Part shown: positions 8,234 through 16,744 of the stretch, one piece after another
Position numbering within the stretch: position 1 is the first letter of the stretch
Layout of the letters: the number at the start of each line of letters is the position of its first letter
From: Micromonospora echinofusca
Lineage (GTDB): Bacteria; Actinomycetota; Actinomycetes; Mycobacteriales; Micromonosporaceae
Direction: 5' to 3'
DNA: 64,000 nt
Assembly (NCBI RefSeq): GCF_900091445.1
Contig: NZ_LT607733.1
Span: 2,868,501-2,932,500 of the forward strand
Program-made: the position numbers and the translations under genes
The notes under the pieces: model-generated
The model's database searches: none
What the model was told of the DNA's origin: nothing
The model's input: the letters and a program-made list of their open reading frames with translations, nothing else

Positions 8234-9184
8234 ATGTCAGCCGTCACCACACCCGTCACACGATCGCCCGAGGCGCGCCCGCCGTCCCCCGAGACCCCGG
8301 CCTGGTCGCGCTGGGCCAACGAGCACCGCAAGTGGCTGTTCGCGGCACCCGCCATGATCTTCGTCGCGGTGCTGATCATCTTCCCGGTGGCGTGGACCGG
8401 ATACCTCAGCCTGACCGACGCCGAGGGCTCGGTCCGCGCCGAGAGCGAGTTCATCGGCTTCCAGAACTACCTCGACGTGCTCCGCGACACCGACCGGTTC
8501 TGGCCGGCCGTGTGGCGCACCGCGCTCTTCACCGGCGTCGTGCTCTTCTTCGAGGTCGTCCTCGGCATGGCGATCGCCCTGCTGCTGTGGCGGCCGTTCC
8601 GCGGTGAGAAGTGGGTCCGGGTCGCGATCCTCCTGCCGCTGGTGGCCACCCCGGTCGCGGTCGGCATGATGTGGCGGCTGATCTTCGACCCCAACATCGG
8701 GATGGCGAACCAGGTGCTCGGCTGGGTCGGCATCGGCCCGCAGCCCTGGCTCTCCGGGCAGAACTCGGCGCTGCCCACGACGATGTTCATCGACATCTGG
8801 CAGTGGACGCCGATGGTCGTGCTGATCCTGCTCGCCGGCCTGACGTCGCTGTCCGACGAGCCGCAGGAGGCGGCGCTGATCGACGGCGCCAGCACGTGGC
8901 AGCGGTTCCGGCACGTCACGCTGCCCCTGCTGATGCCCACCGTGATCGTGGCGATCCTGCTGCGCGGCATCGACGCGCTGAAGACCTTCGACATCCTCTA
9001 CGCCACCAAGGGGCGCGGCGGCGGGTCGTTCCACGAGGTGGAGACCCTCAACGTCTACGCCTACGGCCTCAGCTTCGACTACAACGACTACGGCGTCTCA
9101 TCGACCGTCCTCATCATCTTCTTCCTGATCATCATCGGGGTGATGTGGGCCCTGACCTACCGCAAGAAGGGGCTGAACCGATGA
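8234..9184 (+). CDS. ABC sugar permease, MalF type
   Basis: 316 residues from ATG 8234 (GGAGACC upstream). Six membrane helices, first at about 36-58 (WLFAAPAMIFVAVLIIFPVAW). The EAA loop that contacts the ATPase is EAALIDGASTWQRFRHVTLPLLMP at about 215-240. It pairs with the permease that overlaps its stop codon by four bases (ATGA). No ATPase gene is present in this operon; a shared MsiK/MalK-like ATPase is the usual actinobacterial solution. Confidence 0.92.
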   Translation: MSAVTTPVTRSPEARPPSPETPAWSRWANEHRKWLFAAPAMIFVAVLIIFPVAWTGYLSLTDAEGSVRAESEFIGFQNYLDVLRDTDRFWPAVWRTALFTGVVLFFEVVLGMAIALLLWRPFRGEKWVRVAILLPLVATPVAVGMMWRLIFDPNIGMANQVLGWVGIGPQPWLSGQNSALPTTMFIDIWQWTPMVVLILLAGLTSLSDEPQEAALIDGASTWQRFRHVTLPLLMPTVIVAILLRGIDALKTFDILYATKGRGGGSFHEVETLNVYAYGLSFDYNDYGVSSTVLIIFFLIIIGVMWALTYRKKGLNR

Positions 9185-9996
9185 AGCTGCGCAGGCCGTA
9201 CAAGGTCTTCCGGACGGTCGCCCTCGTCCTCGTGGTGCTGTCGCTGATCGCGCCGCTGGTCTGGATGGTCGCCGCGTCGTTGAAGACGAACGTCGACATC
9301 TACGACACCGAGAAGGCGTTCGTCTTCTCCCCGACGCTGGACAACTACTCCAACGTCCTCCAGCAGGCCAACTACATCCAGTTCATCGGCAACAGCCTCT
9401 GGGTGGCGCTCGCCGCCACCGTGCTGTCGCTGCTGCTCGGGGTGCCGGCCGCGTACTCGATGAGCCGCTTCAACATGAAGAAGTCGGCGCTGGTCGTGCT
9501 CATGGCGCGGGTCATCCCCGGCGTCTCGCTGCTGGTGCCCTGGTACTACGTCTTCTCGAACCTGCAGATGGTCGGCGGGTTCACCGTGCTGATCCTCAGC
9601 CACATGTTCGTGTCGCTGCCGCTGATCGTCTACATCATGATGGGCTACTTCGACGGCCTGCCGACCGAGCTCGAGGAGGCGGCGCTCGTCGACGGGCTGA
9701 CCCACATCGGCGCGTTCCGGCGGATCACCCTGCCGCTGTCGGTGCCGGGCATCGCCACCGCCGGCATCCTGTCGTTCATCTTCTCCTGGAACAACTTCAT
9801 GTTCGCCCTCGTGCTGTCCGGGGCCGACACCAAGACGCTCCCGGTGGCGATCTTCGACTTCGTCGGTTACGCCAGCATCGACTGGGGCGGCCTGATGGCG
9901 GCGGCGACCGTGGTCACCCTGCCGATCATGCTGATCGCCCTGTTCGTGCAGAAGTACGTCGTCTCCGGCCTCACCGCCGGCGCCACGAAGGGCTGA
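9181..9996 (+). CDS. ABC sugar permease, MalG type
   Basis: 271 residues. ATG 9181 overlaps the previous TGA. Six helices and the EAA loop EEAALVDGLTHIGAFRRITL at about 162-180, with the usual SFIFSWNNFMFALVLSG helix after it. It ends seven bases before galactonate dehydratase, which ties transport to catabolism in one transcript. Confidence 0.92.
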   Translation: MKLRRPYKVFRTVALVLVVLSLIAPLVWMVAASLKTNVDIYDTEKAFVFSPTLDNYSNVLQQANYIQFIGNSLWVALAATVLSLLLGVPAAYSMSRFNMKKSALVVLMARVIPGVSLLVPWYYVFSNLQMVGGFTVLILSHMFVSLPLIVYIMMGYFDGLPTELEEAALVDGLTHIGAFRRITLPLSVPGIATAGILSFIFSWNNFMFALVLSGADTKTLPVAIFDFVGYASIDWGGLMAAATVVTLPIMLIALFVQKYVVSGLTAGATKG

Positions 9997-10003
9997 GGAC
10001 ACC

Positions 10004-11152
10004 ATGACCACGATCGAACGGGTGGAGACCTTCCTCGTCGCGCCGCGCTGGCTCTTCGTCCGGGTCGAGACCGCCAGCGGGATCGTCGGCTGGGGCGAGG
10101 CGACCTGCGAGGGCCGCTCCGAGACCGTCCGCACCGCCGTCGAGCAGCTCAGCGAGCTGCTGATCGGCAAGGACGCGCTGCGCATCGAGGACCACTGGCA
10201 GGTCATGACCAAGGGCTCGTTCTACCGGGGCGGGCCGATCCTGGCCAGCGCCGTCGCCGGGCTCGACCAGGCGCTGTGGGACATCGCCGGCAAGCACTTC
10301 GGCGCGCCGGTGCACCAGTTGCTCGGCGGCCCGGTGCGCGACCGGATCCGGGTCTACGGCTGGGTCGGCGGCGACGAGCCGAGCGAGGTACGCGACCAGA
10401 TCGCCGCCGCCGTCGCCACCGGCCTGACCGCGGTGAAGATGAACGCCTCCGGCCGGATGAGCGCCGTCGCGTCCGTCGCCGAACTCGACGCCGTGGTGGC
10501 GCGGGTGGCCGCCGCCCGCGAGGTGCTCGGCGACGAGCGCGACGTGGCCGTCGACTTCCACGGCCGGTTCAGCCTCGCCACGGCCCGCCGGGTCGCCCCG
10601 CTGCTCGAGCCGTACCGGCCGTTCTTCCTGGAGGAGCCGGTGGTGCCGGAGAACTCGCACCTCATCGGCGAGTTCGTCCGCTCCACCACCACGCCGGTGT
10701 CGACGGGGGAGCGGCTCTACAACCGGCAGGAGTTCCTGCCGGTGCTCCAGGCGGGCATCGCGGTCGCCCAGCCGGACCTGTCGCACGCCGGCGGCATCAC
10801 CGAGGTCCGCAAGATCGCCGCGCTGGCCGAGGTGTACGACGCGCAGCTCGCCCCGCACTGCCCGCTCGGGCCGATCGCGCTCGCCGCCTGCCTCCAGGTC
10901 GGCTTCGCCACGCCGAACTACCTGATCCAGGAGCAGAGCATCGGCATCCACTACAACCTCGGCGCCGAGGTGCTGGACTACTGCCTCGACAAGACCCCGC
11001 TGACGTTCGTCGACGGGTACGTCGAGCGGCTCACCGCACCCGGCCTCGGCATCGAGATCGACGAGGACGCCGTACGCGCGGCGGACGAGCGCGGCCACGC
11101 GTGGCGCAGCCCCACGTGGCGCCACCGCGACGGCTCCTACGCGGAATGGTGA
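10004..11152 (+). CDS. dgoD: D-galactonate dehydratase
   Basis: 382 residues, the length of the E. coli enzyme, and recognisably colinear with it from the RWxFxxxET start to the WRHxDxSxAEW end. Enolase superfamily, mandelate racemase subgroup. Metal ligands Asp184 (VDFHGR), Glu210 (LEEP) and Glu236 (TGER), catalytic His186 and His285 (APHCPLGP) are all present, matching D183, E209, E235, H185 and H285 of E. coli DgoD. It removes water from D-galactonate to give 2-keto-3-deoxygalactonate. The ATG at 10004 is seven bases after the permease stop. Activity on a related hexonate cannot be excluded, but the match is close. Confidence 0.92.
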   Translation: MTTIERVETFLVAPRWLFVRVETASGIVGWGEATCEGRSETVRTAVEQLSELLIGKDALRIEDHWQVMTKGSFYRGGPILASAVAGLDQALWDIAGKHFGAPVHQLLGGPVRDRIRVYGWVGGDEPSEVRDQIAAAVATGLTAVKMNASGRMSAVASVAELDAVVARVAAAREVLGDERDVAVDFHGRFSLATARRVAPLLEPYRPFFLEEPVVPENSHLIGEFVRSTTTPVSTGERLYNRQEFLPVLQAGIAVAQPDLSHAGGITEVRKIAALAEVYDAQLAPHCPLGPIALAACLQVGFATPNYLIQEQSIGIHYNLGAEVLDYCLDKTPLTFVDGYVERLTAPGLGIEIDEDAVRAADERGHAWRSPTWRHRDGSYAEW

Positions 11153-11156
11153 TCAC

Positions 11157-11795
11157 ATGACCGTCAACCTCACCGCCGAACTGACCGCCGCCCGCATCCT
11201 CGCGATCATCCGCGGCACCGACACCGCCGCCGCGATCGCCGCCGGCACCGCCCTGCTCCAGGAGGGCGTACGCGTCGTCGAGGTGGCCCTGACCACCCCG
11301 GACGCCCTGCGCGCGATCGAGGCGCTGCGCGCCGCGGCCCCCGCCGGAGCGTCGGTCGGCGCCGGCACCGTGCTGACCACCGCCGACGTCGCGGACGTGG
11401 CCGCCGCGGGCGCGCAGTTCGTGGTGACGCCCGCCGTGGTCGAGTCGATCGCCGAGGCGGCCCGGCGCGGCCTGCCGGTCGCCGCCGGGGCGCTCACCCC
11501 GACGGAGGCGTACACGGCGGTGCGGATGGGGGCGTCGGCGGTCAAGCTCTTCCCGGCGTCGGTCGGCGGCCCCGCGTACCTCAGGGCGGTGCGCGACCCC
11601 TTCCCGGACATTCCGTTCGTCGCGGTCGGCGGCGTCGGCCTGGACGATGTGCCCGGCTACCTGCGGGCCGGCGCCATCGCCGTCGGCCTGGGCGGTCCCC
11701 TGGTCGGCGACGCCGCCTCCGGCGGCGACCTGGAGGCGCTGCGGGCGCGGGCGCGCACCTACCTCGCCGCCGTGCAGGAGCCGGCCGCGTCATGA
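11157..11795 (+). CDS. KDPG/KDPGal-type class I aldolase
   Basis: 212 residues. Schiff-base Lys130 in the signature VKLFPAS, catalytic Glu42 in VEVAL, GAGTVL at 68-73, and TPTE at 114-117. It cleaves 2-keto-3-deoxy-6-phospho-gluconate or -galactonate into pyruvate and glyceraldehyde 3-phosphate. The usual T-P-G of the phosphate side is TPA here (91-93), a mild variation. It starts four bases after dgoD and its stop overlaps the kinase start. Together with dgoD and the kinase it completes a DeLey-Doudoroff route. Confidence 0.9.
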   Translation: MTVNLTAELTAARILAIIRGTDTAAAIAAGTALLQEGVRVVEVALTTPDALRAIEALRAAAPAGASVGAGTVLTTADVADVAAAGAQFVVTPAVVESIAEAARRGLPVAAGALTPTEAYTAVRMGASAVKLFPASVGGPAYLRAVRDPFPDIPFVAVGGVGLDDVPGYLRAGAIAVGLGGPLVGDAASGGDLEALRARARTYLAAVQEPAAS

Positions 11796-12745
11796 CCGCA
11801 CCGGACCTGCTCACCGTCGGCGAGGCCCTGGTGTCGCTGCGCTCGGCCGGCCCGCTCGCCGCCGGGGGACCGCTGACGATGCACCTGGCCGGCGCCGAGT
11901 CCAACGTGGCCGTCGCGGTGGCCCGGCTGGGCCACCGCGCCGCCTGGGTCGGCCGCCTCGGCGCCGACGAGTTCGGCGAGTACGCGCTGCGGCAGCTGCG
12001 CGCCGAGGGCGTCGCCGTCGACGGCGTGACCCGCGACCCGGACCGGCCGACCGGCCTGATGTTCCTGGAGCGGCGCACCGCCGACCTGACCCGGGTGCAG
12101 TACCACCGGGCCGGCTCGGCCGGCTCCGCCCTCGACGTCGACGACCTGCGGGCGCCGCTGGCCGTCGGCGCGCGGACGCTGCACCTGAGCGGGATCACCC
12201 CGGCGCTGTCCGACACCGCCCGCGCGGCCACCCGGTGGGCGGCCGAGGCCGCCGTCGCCGCGGGCGTACCGGTCTGCCTCGACGTCAACCACCGCGGGCG
12301 CCTCTGGTCCCGCGACACCGCCCGCGAGGTGCTCACCCCGCTGGCCGGGTACGCCTCGATCGTCGTGGCCTCCGCCGACGAGCTGGACCTCGTCGGCGAC
12401 CCCGGGGCCGACGAGTCCACCGTCGTGGCGGACCTGCTGCGCCGCGGCGTGGACACGGTCCTGGTCAAGCTGGGCGGCGACGGCGCCCGCGCGCACACCC
12501 GCGAGGGCGTCGAGCGCGTCGGGGCGCTGAGCGTGACCGCCGTCGACGCCGTCGGCGCCGGGGACGCGTTCACCGCCGGCTACCTCTCCGGCTGGTTCGA
12601 CGGGCTCGACCTGGCCGGTCGGCTGCGCCGCGCCGCCACCCTCGGCGCCTTCGCGGTCTCCAGCCCCGGCGACTGGGAAGGGCTGCCGCGCCGCGCCGAA
12701 CTGTCCCTCCTCGACGGTCACGAGGCCGGAGACGTCCTCCGTTAG
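11792..12745 (+). CDS. PfkB-family 2-keto-3-deoxy sugar-acid kinase
   Basis: 317 residues. The ATG overlaps the aldolase stop (ATGA). Ribokinase fold: GEALVSL and [14 protein letters not shown] near the start, and the C-terminal PfkB signature [16 protein letters not shown] around residue 250 with the catalytic Asp of GAGD. It most resembles KdgK, which phosphorylates 2-keto-3-deoxygluconate; the operon supplies both the gluconate and galactonate epimers, so broad use of KDG and KDGal is likely. No DgoK-type kinase is present, so this gene must fill that step if the pathway is phosphorylative. Confidence 0.88.
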   Translation: MTAPDLLTVGEALVSLRSAGPLAAGGPLTMHLAGAESNVAVAVARLGHRAAWVGRLGADEFGEYALRQLRAEGVAVDGVTRDPDRPTGLMFLERRTADLTRVQYHRAGSAGSALDVDDLRAPLAVGARTLHLSGITPALSDTARAATRWAAEAAVAAGVPVCLDVNHRGRLWSRDTAREVLTPLAGYASIVVASADELDLVGDPGADESTVVADLLRRGVDTVLVKLGGDGARAHTREGVERVGALSVTAVDAVGAGDAFTAGYLSGWFDGLDLAGRLRRAATLGAFAVSSPGDWEGLPRRAELSLLDGHEAGDVLR

Positions 12746-12777
12746 CCGCCGAGCACCCCGTAGAAGAAAGGCACCCC

Positions 12778-14007
12778 GTGAAGATCGTCGCCGCTGACGT
12801 CATCGTCTCCAGCCCCGACCGCAACTTCGTCACCCTGAAGATCACCACCGACGACGGCGTCACCGGCCTGGGCGACGGCACCCTCAACGGACGGGAACTC
12901 TCGGTCGCCTCGTACCTGCGCGACCACGTCGTGCCGCTGCTGATCGGCCGCGACGCGCACCGCATCGAGGACGCCTGGCAGTTCCTCTACCGCTCGGCGT
13001 ACTGGCGTCGCGGGCCGGTCACCATGGCCGCCATCGCGGCCGTCGACGTGGCCCTGTGGGACATCAAGGCCAAGGCCGCCGGCATGCCGCTGTACCAGCT
13101 GCTGGGCGGTGCGTCGCGCACCGGCATCATGGCGTACGGCCACGCCTCCGGCCGGGACCTGCCGGAGCTTTTCGACTCGATCCGCCGGCACCTCGAGCAG
13201 GGCTACCGTTCGATCCGCGTGCAGACCTCGGTGCCGGGCATCAACGCGGTGTACGGCGTCGCCACCCAGCCCAGCGCCGCCGGCAAGCGCTACGACTACG
13301 AGCCCGCTCAGCGCACCCCGCTGCCGGCCGAGGAGGACTGGGACACCCGCTCCTACCTGCGCCACCTGCCCGGCGTGTTCGAGGCCGTCCGCAACGAGTT
13401 CGGCCCGGAGCTGCCGCTGCTGCACGACGGCCACCACCGGATGACCCCCATCCAGGCCGCGAAGCTCGGCAAGGCGCTGGAGCCGTACGACCTGTTCTGG
13501 CTGGAGGACTGCACCCCGGCGGAGAACCAGGAGGCGCTGCGGCTGGTCCGCCAGCACACCACCACGCCGCTGGCGATCGGCGAGGTCTTCAACACCGTCT
13601 GGGACTACCAGACGCTCATCCGCGAGCAGCTCATCGACTACGTCCGCTCCGCCGTCACGCACACCGGCGGCATCACGGCCATGCGCAAGCTGCTCGACTT
13701 CGCCGCCCAGTACCAGATCAAGTCCGGCATCCACGGCCCGACCGACATCTCGCCGGTCGGGATGGCCGCCGCCCTGCACCTGGACCTGGCCATCCACAAC
13801 TTCGGCATCCAGGAGTACATGCAGCACGGGGCGCTCACCAACGAGGTGTTCCGGCAGTCGTTCACCTTCGCCGACGGCTACCTGCACCCGGGGGAGCAGC
13901 CCGGGCTCGGCGTCGAGCTGGACGAGGAGGCCGCCGCGAAGTTCCCGTACGTGCCGGCGTACCTGCCGTTCAACCGGCTCCAGGACGGCACGGTCCATGA
14001 CTGGTGA
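12778..14007 (+). CDS. manD: D-mannonate dehydratase, enolase superfamily (ManD)
   Basis: 409 residues from GTG 12778, with AGAAAGG eight bases upstream. ManD family, not UxuA. Arg147 and Tyr159 fall at the same numbers as the catalytic pair of the Novosphingobium enzyme; metal ligands Asp217 (HDGHHR), Glu243 (LEDCTP) and Glu269 (IGEVF), then His319 in [11 protein letters not shown], and the C-terminal HDW. It dehydrates D-mannonate (some members also D-gluconate) to 2-keto-3-deoxygluconate, the substrate of the kinase just upstream. It overlaps gluconokinase by 11 bases. Confidence 0.9.
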   Translation: MKIVAADVIVSSPDRNFVTLKITTDDGVTGLGDGTLNGRELSVASYLRDHVVPLLIGRDAHRIEDAWQFLYRSAYWRRGPVTMAAIAAVDVALWDIKAKAAGMPLYQLLGGASRTGIMAYGHASGRDLPELFDSIRRHLEQGYRSIRVQTSVPGINAVYGVATQPSAAGKRYDYEPAQRTPLPAEEDWDTRSYLRHLPGVFEAVRNEFGPELPLLHDGHHRMTPIQAAKLGKALEPYDLFWLEDCTPAENQEALRLVRQHTTTPLAIGEVFNTVWDYQTLIREQLIDYVRSAVTHTGGITAMRKLLDFAAQYQIKSGIHGPTDISPVGMAAALHLDLAIHNFGIQEYMQHGALTNEVFRQSFTFADGYLHPGEQPGLGVELDEEAAAKFPYVPAYLPFNRLQDGTVHDW

Positions 14008-14545
14008 GACCGTCGCGCCCCCGACGCGGCACGTGGTCGTCATGGGGGTGTCCGGGGCCGGCAAGACGACCGTGGCCCGGGGCATCGCCGCCCGTACCGG
14101 ACTGATCTTCGCCGAGGCCGACGAGTTCCATCCGCCGGCCAACGTGGCGAGCATGCGGGCCGGCGTGCCGCTGGACGACGTGGCGCGCCTGCCCTGGCTG
14201 CGCGATCTCGCCGGCTGGATGGCCGCGCGCGCCGCCGACGGCGTGTCGACGGTGCTGGCCTGCTCGGCGCTGAAGCGCTCCTACCGCGACACGCTGCGCC
14301 AGGGGCCGCCGAGCGTCGAGTTCGTCCACCTGGACGGCGCGGCCGAGGTGATCCGGGAGCGGATGGCCCGCCGCGCCGGGCACTACATGCCGCCGAGCCT
14401 GCTGGCGTCGCAGCTGGCCACCCTGGAACAGCCCCACCCGGACGAGTCGGTGCTGGTGCTGGACGTGGCGCTGACGCCGGACGAGCTCGTCTCGGCGGCG
14501 GTCGACCGGCTCGGCCTGGCGCGCGGCGTCGCCGCCAACGGCTGA
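13997..14545 (+). CDS. gntK: Gluconokinase
   Basis: 182 residues. P-loop GVSGAGKTT at 18-26; the diagnostic GntK stretch [15 protein letters not shown] then GVPLDD and RLPWL at about 43-75; and [10 protein letters not shown]. It phosphorylates D-gluconate to 6-phosphogluconate. It is the last gene of the sugar-acid operon, so gluconate enters the pentose phosphate pathway while galactonate and mannonate go through the keto-deoxy branch. A terminator hairpin follows. Confidence 0.92.
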   Translation: MTGETVAPPTRHVVVMGVSGAGKTTVARGIAARTGLIFAEADEFHPPANVASMRAGVPLDDVARLPWLRDLAGWMAARAADGVSTVLACSALKRSYRDTLRQGPPSVEFVHLDGAAEVIRERMARRAGHYMPPSLLASQLATLEQPHPDESVLVLDVALTPDELVSAAVDRLGLARGVAANG

Positions 14546-14551
14546 GCGCGT

Positions 14552-14583
14552 CCCGGTCGCGGTGCCCCGGCGCCGCGACCGGG
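14552..14583. terminator. Stem-loop after gntK
   Basis: CCCGGTCGCGG (14552-14562) pairs with CCGCGACCGGG (14573-14583), a perfect 11-bp stem seven bases after the stop, at the convergent junction with the YchJ-like gene. Confidence 0.7.
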
Positions 14584-14667
14584 CGGCCGGTCTCGGCGCG
14601 GGTGCGCCGGCCGCTGGCAGTCCCGAGCGGGCGGCAGACCGGTCTCGGGCGGGTGGGCCGGTCGCCG

Positions 14668-15084
14668 TCAGTCGGGCGACCCGTCGAGGTAGACCCAGCG
14701 GCCCTCCTCGCGGACGAACCGGCTGCGCTCGGTCTGCGTGCCCGGCCGGCCGCCGGCACGGTGGTGGGCCCGGAACTCGACGGTGCCGGTGGCGTCGAAC
14801 AGCCCGCCCCGGTCGGTGTCGACGATCTCCAGGCCCGTCCAGCGCTGGCCGGGATCGAGGTCGAGCCGGCCCGGTCGGGTCGAGGAGTGCCAGCTGCGCA
14901 GCAGGTACGCGGTGTCGCCGACGGCGAAGGCGCTGTAGCGCGAGCGCATCAGCGCCTCGGCCGTCGCCGCTTCCGCCTCGCCCCGGTGCAGCCGCCCGCA
15001 GCATCCCGCGTACGGCTGGCCGGAGCCGCAGGGGCAGGGCCGGTCAGGGTCGTCGGCCGCCCGCCGGCGGGGTCGCTTCGCCAC
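14668..15084 (-). CDS. YchJ-family SEC-C motif protein
   Basis: 138 residues from GTG 15084. N-terminal SEC-C zinc motif CPCGSGQPYAGCCG (Cys-x-Cys, then Cys-Cys; residues 17-30), followed by the YchJ signature AEALMRSRYSAFAVGDTAYLLRSWH and a cystatin/NTF2-like domain ending in EEGRWVYLDG. The UPF0225 family is widespread and its role is not established. It stands alone, convergent with gntK. Confidence 0.88.
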   Translation of the reverse strand: MAKRPRRRAADDPDRPCPCGSGQPYAGCCGRLHRGEAEAATAEALMRSRYSAFAVGDTAYLLRSWHSSTRPGRLDLDPGQRWTGLEIVDTDRGGLFDATGTVEFRAHHRAGGRPGTQTERSRFVREEGRWVYLDGSPD

Positions 15085-15231
15085 CGGCCCATTCTGGCCG
15101 ACGGCCCGGCGCGGCCGGCGTCCGGACCCGACCGCCGTCCGCGCGCGGGCCGGTGCGCGCGGCGGACGGCCGACCGGGACGGCACGACGCGTGGCTCCGG
15201 CCGACCGTCGCCCGGGCGTCGTGGTCCCGGC

Positions 15232-15603
15232 TCAGCCGGCGCTCGTCCGGGGTGCCCGTCGGGTGCCGAACGACTCCATGGTCGTCGCCTTGCGGGCGGG
15301 GGCCTTCGAGGCCGCGCCGGCGCGGGTCGCCGCGGCCTTCGCCGCCTTCCTCGCGGGTGCCTTCTTCGCCGGCGCTGCCGTGGCGGGCGCCTTGCGGGCG
15401 CGGGCCGGGGTCGCCGTGGCGGAGGTGTCCTTCTTCCGGGCCACGCGGGCGGTCGTCGGGGTCGGCTTCTCCCCCGGGGACCTGGCCGCGGTCGCCCCGG
15501 TGGCCCGCTTCGTGGCCGTCGCCACCTTCTTCGCCGCCGCCGCCCGCTTCATCGGGGCCTTGCGCGCCCCGGTGGCCTTCCTGGCCCGTCCTGCGTCCGC
15601 CAT
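15232..15603 (-). CDS. Lys/Ala-rich histone H1-like nucleoid protein
   Basis: 123 residues from ATG 15603 with GAGGAG six bases upstream. Nearly the whole protein is Ala, Lys, Arg, Thr and Pro in AKKA, ARKAP and KKAPARKAAKAA blocks, the composition of bacterial H1-like or HU C-tail proteins that bind DNA non-specifically. There is no HU fold and no acidic stretch. The frame is believable because the codon third position stays GC-rich and the ribosome site is good, but low complexity makes it less certain than its neighbours. Confidence 0.6.
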   Translation of the reverse strand: MADAGRARKATGARKAPMKRAAAAKKVATATKRATGATAARSPGEKPTPTTARVARKKDTSATATPARARKAPATAAPAKKAPARKAAKAAATRAGAASKAPARKATTMESFGTRRAPRTSAG

Positions 15604-15646
15604 CGTCGCTCCTCGGGAATCGGCCCTGGGCGCACGGTCTTCCCCC

Positions 15647-15672
15647 GGCCCCGGCGGTCAAACGCCGGGGCC
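15647..15672. terminator. Stem-loop downstream of the dioxygenase-like operon
   Basis: GGCCCCGGCG (15647-15656), loop GTCAAA, CGCCGGGGCC (15663-15672); perfect 10-bp stem 40 bases past the methyltransferase stop on the minus strand. Confidence 0.7.
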
Positions 15673-15712
15673 GACGCGGCGCGGGAGCCGGCCCGGCCCC
15701 CGCGCGGTCGCG

Positions 15713-16744
15713 TCACGTCCCGGTCGCCGGCTTGTACGCGCAGACCAGTTCCCAGCCGCCGGGCAGCACCCTCACCCGCTCGAAGCCGACCTCCTTGAGC
15801 AGGCCGGTGTAGAACTCGACCTCCCGCAGCCGGCTCACACAGGTGTCGACCCCGATGAGGAAGTAGCTCCAGAAGAACTGCATCGCCAGCCGGTCCGGGG
15901 TGCGGAACTCCTCGCAGATCAGCAGCATCCCGCCCGGCTCCAGGGCCGCGTACGCCTTCTCCACCAGCCGGCGGGTGACCTCGTTCGGCCAGTCGTGCAG
16001 CACCCGGACGAACGCCATGGCGTCGTAACCCGGCGGCAGCGGCTCGGCGAGGAAGTCCCCGCCGACGAAGCCGAGCCGGCCGACGTGCCCCCGCTCGGCC
16101 CGGGTGGCCGCCACCAGCGGCGCCACGGCCGGCAGGTTGTACACGTCGACCCGCAGCCCCGGGGCGTCGTCGAGGACGTGCGCGGCGAGCGTGCCGTCGC
16201 CCCCACCGACGTCCAGCAGGCGGCGCCGGTCCGACCACAGCCGGTCGGCGTTGCGGTGCACGGCCTCGATCACCGGGCCGAGACCGACGGCCATGCTGCG
16301 TTCGAAGTCGGCGGTCTGCGCATCGGTCTTCGGCGGCCAGGCGAAGTCGTCGTCGCCCATGCTGACCTCGCCGCGCAGGCTCTCGCCCAGCCGGCCGTGC
16401 AGCCGCCGCCAGGGGTAGCGGTCCCGGTCCCGCTCGATGGCGTCGGGGCCGACCACCGCCGCCACGGCGTCGCGCAGGCCGGGCGCCGCCCGGTACGTGG
16501 CCGAGGCGAGGTCGTCGCCCGGTTCGTTGCGCGCGACGAAGCCGAGGCTCTCCAGGCAGTCGAGGAACTTGTAGAGCCGCAGGGGCCGCACGTCGAAGCG
16601 CTCGGCGAGCGCGCCGAGGCTGACCGGCCCCGGCTCCAGGGCGTCGAGCAGGCCCATGCCGAGCGCGGTCTCCAGGACGTCCATGGCCTTGGGCCCGTTG
16701 GCGAGCAGGCTCATCAGCGCCCGCGGCGACAGGGTGACGTTCAC
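15713..16744 (-). CDS. SAM-dependent methyltransferase with N-terminal winged helix
   Basis: 343 residues from GTG 16744, which overlaps the stop of the PLP enzyme (GTGA). An N-terminal dimerisation/winged-helix part (about 1-110, LSPRALMSLLANGPKAMDVL, LGALAERFDVRPLRLYKFLD) precedes a class I Rossmann fold with SAM motif LLDVGGGDGTLAAHVL at about 180, then GDF and AFVRVLHDWPNE, EPGGMLLICEE. This is the architecture of small-molecule O-/C-methyltransferases of secondary metabolism, including the 3-hydroxykynurenine methyltransferases of actinomycin- and sibiromycin-type pathways. Context with two tryptophan-dioxygenase-like proteins makes a tryptophan-derived substrate plausible. Last gene of its operon. 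Confidence 0.85.
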   Translation of the reverse strand: MNVTLSPRALMSLLANGPKAMDVLETALGMGLLDALEPGPVSLGALAERFDVRPLRLYKFLDCLESLGFVARNEPGDDLASATYRAAPGLRDAVAAVVGPDAIERDRDRYPWRRLHGRLGESLRGEVSMGDDDFAWPPKTDAQTADFERSMAVGLGPVIEAVHRNADRLWSDRRRLLDVGGGDGTLAAHVLDDAPGLRVDVYNLPAVAPLVAATRAERGHVGRLGFVGGDFLAEPLPPGYDAMAFVRVLHDWPNEVTRRLVEKAYAALEPGGMLLICEEFRTPDRLAMQFFWSYFLIGVDTCVSRLREVEFYTGLLKEVGFERVRVLPGGWELVCAYKPATGT

